A model generated the notes under the pieces. The model had not been told where the DNA came from and made no database searches. It saw nothing but the letters and a program-made list of their open reading frames with translations. The position numbers and the translations under genes were made by a program. A stretch of 64,000 nucleotides of DNA from Homarus americanus (lineage: Eukaryota; Arthropoda; Malacostraca; Decapoda; Nephropidae): assembly GCF_018991925.1 (NCBI RefSeq), contig NW_024735554.1, positions 774,961-838,960 on the forward strand, read 5' to 3'. Positions 59,918 to 64,000 of this stretch are shown piece by piece. The stretch's first letter is position 1. Every line of letters begins with the position of its first letter.

Positions 59918-61235
59918 TCAATTATTTGGCTAACTTTAAGATAATTTTATTGACCATAGACAGATTTTTTCGCTTCAACCCCCTCCTCCTCAGTATACAA
60001 GGGGTTTAAAAGGACCAATCACCTTTCCTTCACATACAATAGAGACACTAATTATATATAAAAGATAAGGTAAAACAAACAAAAATGGCAAAAATGAAAA
60101 AAATAATAATTCAGCTGGATTCCACAAAAAAAAAAACTTGGATTATTCCCTCCGTTGTATCATCAATAATTTGCTCCGCAGGGGAAGGTGAAAGAGCCGC
60201 GGTCAATGAACCCTGAATCCATCTCCTGCGTCCATAACAACAACCAGTGAACGTTGAATCAATACTAACTGCTACTGTATATCTAAACTCCTGTCAACAG
60301 TGTATTGCCAATTAGTAACACAGAGACAATATTATGTAAATCAGGTATGAAACAGACAGTAGGTGAACTTAAATTAGCGGTCCTCATAATCTCTTGAAGT
60401 CATCCCTGTGTATGTGCAGGTCTGTGTTCCTCATAGCCTCGGTCACTCACAGTTGAAGACTGAGCGTTTTACCTCACCCCGGAATGCGCGTGTATAAGCG
60501 TGTATTTATAGTGACCTTTTACGATAAATATTTAAAATTTTCTAACATCTTCTCTGAAGTGATAATGCCTTGAAATCATTTGCATTTTGACAGTTCTGAT
60601 ATTTATCATTATTTTAGATAATAACAGGTCTGCTTACCAAATGAGACCACATTTAGTTTGAAATTTCAATGAACCAATCAGCTATTAGTATAGAAGAGGA
60701 GTGTGGCTTATGGGCCAGGTTAGCGTGGAAATGTTATAATACACAAGACCCTGTGTGTGTGTGTGTGTCTGTGTGTGTGTGTGTGTGTGTGACAAGGGAG
60801 AAATGTTCTCTCAGGTGGTAAAATTCAAGTTTACTCAGGAAAGACACCAAGTTGTTATTGGACTATCCAGCAGGTGAGCTTCAGTATTTTTCTGCGGTTA
60901 TCAGTGAGGTTGACGGCGGCCGAGTCTCGCCCACCAACACAACTTCTCTCGTATCAACTTGTGGCTCAACTCCCTCCCTGGCCCAGCCAGTTGCTCACTT
61001 AAACTGATCACTTGGGTATGGAAGTGCTTTTTTTTTTATTGGGAATTAGCCCACCCGGGCACAAATCAAACGACCCACAACGGGGCCTTGGGCGGGGGGG
61101 GGGGCGAAAAAAAGAACAGAAATAAATTTAAAATATAGAAAAAAAAGGTTATACTGTGTTAATGTACATCAGGAGGAGGGTTTCTATTTACTGGGGTTGG
61201 CGTCTCTTGGTGCCGCAGTAGGTGATTGGTGTTTT
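59918..61235 (+). other. Non-coding stretch
   Basis: (GT)n at about 60752-60791; homopolymer runs at about 61029, 61096 and 61138. No gene. Confidence 0.6.
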
Positions 61236-61239
61236 GGTA

Positions 61240-61485
61240 GAGTTAGTTTGTCTAACTGTCTCTGTCCGTCTGTCTCTCAGTCTCTGTCTGTCTTTGTATC
61301 TCTGTTTGTCTGTCCGTCAGTCTGTCTCTGTCTGCCAGTCTATTTTTACAATGTCTGTCACTGTCTGTCTGTGTCTGTGTTTGTCTCGTTCTGTCTCAGC
61401 CTCTCTGTCTCAGCCTCTCTGTCTTTCCACTGTGTCGGTCACTGGCTGTCTGTTCTGTCTCTCTATCTGTCTGTCTGTTTTTTGT
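61240..61485 (+). repeat. TCTG/TCTC-rich tract
   Basis: Irregular CTGTCTGTCTC steps; Leu-Ser-Val-Cys rich frames are by-products. Confidence 0.9.
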
Positions 61486-61624
61486 TGAAAGGAGTTGTTG
61501 AGTTAGGTTGTTTTTATTGAGAGGGTTGTCGCTGAGGTTGGGTATAGAGAATTGTAAGTATTTCTGTGCGGCTTTGTCTGGGGGGGGGGTGTTGCTGTGT
61601 TTGGAGGTTGGTTGGTATTTTATC

Positions 61625-61800
61625 TCATTGTATTTATTTATTATTTTATTTTATTTTTTATTTTTTTATTTATTAATTAATTTATTTATTTTTGTTTTGT
61701 TAATTATTTATTTATTTTTTGTTGGGGGGCGGGGGGTGGGGGGGCGGTGGTCGGGTATGTTGATTTATAGGATAGGATTCCTTAGGGAGGATTTGTAGAC
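61625..61800 (+). repeat. TTTA-rich and G-rich low-complexity tract
   Basis: (ATTT)n to about 61720, then GGGGGGCGGGGGGTGGGGGG at about 61723. Confidence 0.85.
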
Positions 61801-62010
61801 AGACAGACAAACAGAGACAGTTAGAAAAACAGACAGACGGACGGACACAGACAGACAGACATTAAACAGACAGACACACAGAAACAGACAGAAACCGTCA
61901 GACAAACGGACAAACACACCGAAAGACACAGACAGAAAAAGACATACAGACAGACAAACAGACGAGCGGAGACAGACAGACAGTCAGAGGCAGACAGGGA
62001 GAGACAGACA
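61799..62010 (+). repeat. CAGA-rich tract
   Basis: Irregular ACAGACAGACAG steps, the complement of the TCTG tract 300 bases upstream. Confidence 0.9.
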
Positions 62011-62144
62011 ATCTTGGCTAATAACTCAAGATAAAGAAGGAATTGCCGTAAATAAGAAGGTCCGGCGCTCTTCTCAGGCTCGACCGCTGTCACCCAAACT
62101 GAAACAGACAAAACATGACTCACCACGTAACCATAACAACTTGT

Positions 62145-62300
62145 AGGAATCTCTCTGTCTGTCTGTTGGTCTGTGTCATGTCTGTCTGTTGGTCTCTGTC
62201 TGTGTGTCTCAGTCTCTGTCTGTCTTTATATCTCAATCTCTGTCTGTGTGTCTCTGTGTCCGTTTCTATCTGTCTGCCTGTCTGTCTGTTTGTCGCAGAC
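62145..62300 (+). repeat. TCTG-rich tract
   Basis: CTGTCTGTTGGTCTCTGTCTG-type steps. Confidence 0.9.
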
Positions 62301-62485
62301 ACAAGCAGACAACTGACAGACAGACAGACGGAGAAATAGAGGGACAGACAGAAACAGAGACGGCGACATAGACTAACATATAGACGAAAGAGACAGACAG
62401 ACAGAAAAACAGAGGCAGAAAATCAGAAAGACAGACAGATCGATATTGTGAGACAGACTGGCAGAAACATTCAGACACAGAGACA
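62300..62485 (+). repeat. CAGA-rich tract
   Basis: ACAGACAGACAGACGG-type steps directly after the complementary TCTG tract; the two could fold back on each other. Confidence 0.9.
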
Positions 62486-62491
62486 CAGATA

Positions 62492-62750
62492 GATGGGGGA
62501 TGGGGGGATTCCACACCCTTCCCAGTCGGGGGTCCTGATACCTTCCGTTGCCAACTACCGGATGGTGCCATTCTCCACCTCCCAGGATGGGTGTGGATGG
62601 GGGATGGGGGGATTCCACACCCTTCCCGGTGGGTCCTGATACCTTCCGTTGCCAACTACCGGATGGTGCCATTCTCCACCTCCCAGGATGGGTGTGGATG
62701 GGGGATGGGGGGATTCCACACCCTTCCCAGTAGGTGGGTCCTGATACCTT
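62492..62750 (+). repeat. About 103-bp tandem repeat
   Basis: Units begin at 62492, 62595 and 62697 with GATGGGGGATGGGGGGATTC and include CCCTTCCCAGT...GGTCCTGATACCTTCCG. The third unit switches into the next array. Confidence 0.92.
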
Positions 62751-63130
62751 ACCGTACACCACCCTACACCACCATACCCCATACTACACTACCCACTACA
62801 CCCCCACTACACCACCATACCCCACACTACACCACCCTACACACACACTTCCCAGTCGGTGGGTCCTGATACCTTACCGTACACCACCATACCCCATACT
62901 ACACCACTACACCCTCACTACACCACCATACCCCACACTACACCACCCACTACACCACCCTACACACACACTTCCCAGTCGGTGGGTCCTGATACCTTAC
63001 CGTACACCACCCTACACCACCATACCCCATACTACACCACCCACTACACCCTCACTACACCACCATACCCCACACTACACCACCCTACACATACACTTCC
63101 CAGTCGGTGGGTCCTGATACCTTCTGTCGG
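62726..63130 (+). repeat. About 124-bp tandem repeat
   Basis: Units begin near 62726, 62851, 62974 and 63099 with CCCAGTCGGTGGGTCCTGAT and continue with ACCACCATACCCCA-type steps. It shares the CCCAGT...GGTCCTGATACCTT core with the 103-bp array; diverged cores reappear at about 63245 and 63836. Confidence 0.92.
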
Positions 63131-63514
63131 CGCCTGACGGATTGTACCATTCTCCACTTCCTGGGAAGGATGTGGATTCCCTCTCCTCATCCCCCACTCC
63201 CCATCATCCCTCTCACCCCACCCACCCCTTCATCCTCTCACCCTTCCCAGTCGGTGGTTCTTGGTACCTCCCAGGATGGGTGAGAGGATGATGGGTGTGG
63301 GTGGGTGGTTATAGTCGGGATGTCCTACACCCCCAATACACCACCCTACACCACCCTACCCAACACTACCCTATTTTATGACGTATTATTTGTGCTGTCT
63401 CAATTCTGATGTTGTTGACAAATGACCAGGAATTACAGTAATTATAAATGTTCTAATTATTATTCTCAATTATATTAATCATTTAAGTTAAAAAAAACAC
63501 CAAAAGAATCGAAC

Positions 63515-63676
63515 GACCCACCGCAACGCAACGAACCCAACGACCCACCGCAACGAACCCAACGACCCAACGCAACGACGACCCAACGACCCAACGCAAC
63601 GAACCCAACGACCCACAACGCAACGAACCCAACGACCCAACGCAACGAACCCAACGACCCAACGCAACGACCCACT
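63515..63676 (+). repeat. CAACG-based tandem repeat
   Basis: AACGACCCAACGCAACGAAC-type steps built from CAACG and ACCCA pentamers. Confidence 0.93.
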
Positions 63677-63677
63677 A

Positions 63678-63795
63678 CACTTTTTTTTCGTTTTTTTATT
63701 TTTTTATTTTTATTTTTTTTATTTATTTATTTTTTTTTATTTTTTTTTATTTTTTATTTTTTATTTTTTTTATATATATTTTTTATTTTTTTAGC
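63678..63795 (+). repeat. T-rich tract
   Basis: T runs interrupted by single A; low complexity. Confidence 0.95.
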
Positions 63796-64000
63796 ACACC
63801 ACCCACTACACCCACCCCTTCATCCTCTCACCCTTCCCAGTCAGTGGTTCTTGGTACCTTCTGTTGTTGGCTGACGGATGGTACCATTCCCCACCTCCCA
63901 GGATGGGTGAGAGGATGATGGGTGGGGGTTATAGACGGGATGTCCTACCCTACCTAACCTACACCTACCCGAGAGTTTAGTTAATAAGTGATGAACTGGC
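63796..64000 (+). repeat. Diverged continuation of the CCCAGTC repeat family
   Basis: CACCCTTCCCAGTCAGTGGT and CTCCCAGGATGGGTGAGAGG repeat the wording at 63235-63295, so the same satellite family continues after the CAACG and T-rich insertion. Confidence 0.8.

Noticed and set aside
1..64000. Endogenous virus or LTR retrotransposon
   Set aside because: No gag, protease, integrase or LTR pair was recognised; all RT pieces are of the non-LTR type.

Overview
The window looks like nuclear DNA of an arthropod, most likely a decapod crustacean. The reasons are interstitial CCTAA/TTAGG telomere-type tracts, very dense di- and trinucleotide microsatellites, a tRNA-derived SINE of the type I know from decapods, and several decayed non-LTR retrotransposon families. 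No intact protein-coding host gene is visible. Nothing bacterial, organellar or viral was recognised. Two N runs (23471-23570 and 45694-45792) mark scaffold joins.

Layout. (1) 67-16130 is a direct tandem duplication of an 8,032-bp unit. The two copies look base-identical, and each holds a dead LINE (family 1), a SINE on the minus strand and the start of a 21-bp minisatellite that continues to about 18.44 kb. (2) 18.6-23.5 kb is simple-sequence DNA, CA-rich minisatellites and telomere-like tracts. (3) 23571-26720 and 45966-49126 are the arms of a nearly identical 3.1-kb inverted repeat with a 19-kb spacer. (4) The spacer holds a 38-bp minisatellite, a 3.0-kb DNA transposon with bipartite inverted ends and a broken transposase-like gene (30755-33766), a mariner-type MITE, a nest of family 1 LINE pieces (36.96-40.53 kb, one with a 5' inversion), a minus-strand family 2 LINE piece and a Tc1/mariner relic. 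(5) 49.1-64 kb carries a family 2 LINE 3' end with an octamer tail, a long GAT array, several minisatellites, a PIF/Harbinger-like element with one MADF-like exon, a TA-flanked MITE, a second family 2 LINE fragment, and long TCTG/CAGA, CAACG and T-rich tracts.

How it fits together: the window is an accumulation of dead mobile elements and expanding simple repeats. The most interesting item is the 3-kb DNA transposon. Its motifs (FFDGR, NELPLRH, SRWLTTA, SIERCV-EASSHV) match a multicopy family of uncharacterised animal proteins that I recognise but cannot place in a named superfamily. The structural duplications (tandem 8 kb, inverted 3 kb) need read-level checks because both lie against arrays or gaps where assemblers fail. 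All family assignments are from reading motifs; no database search was run.
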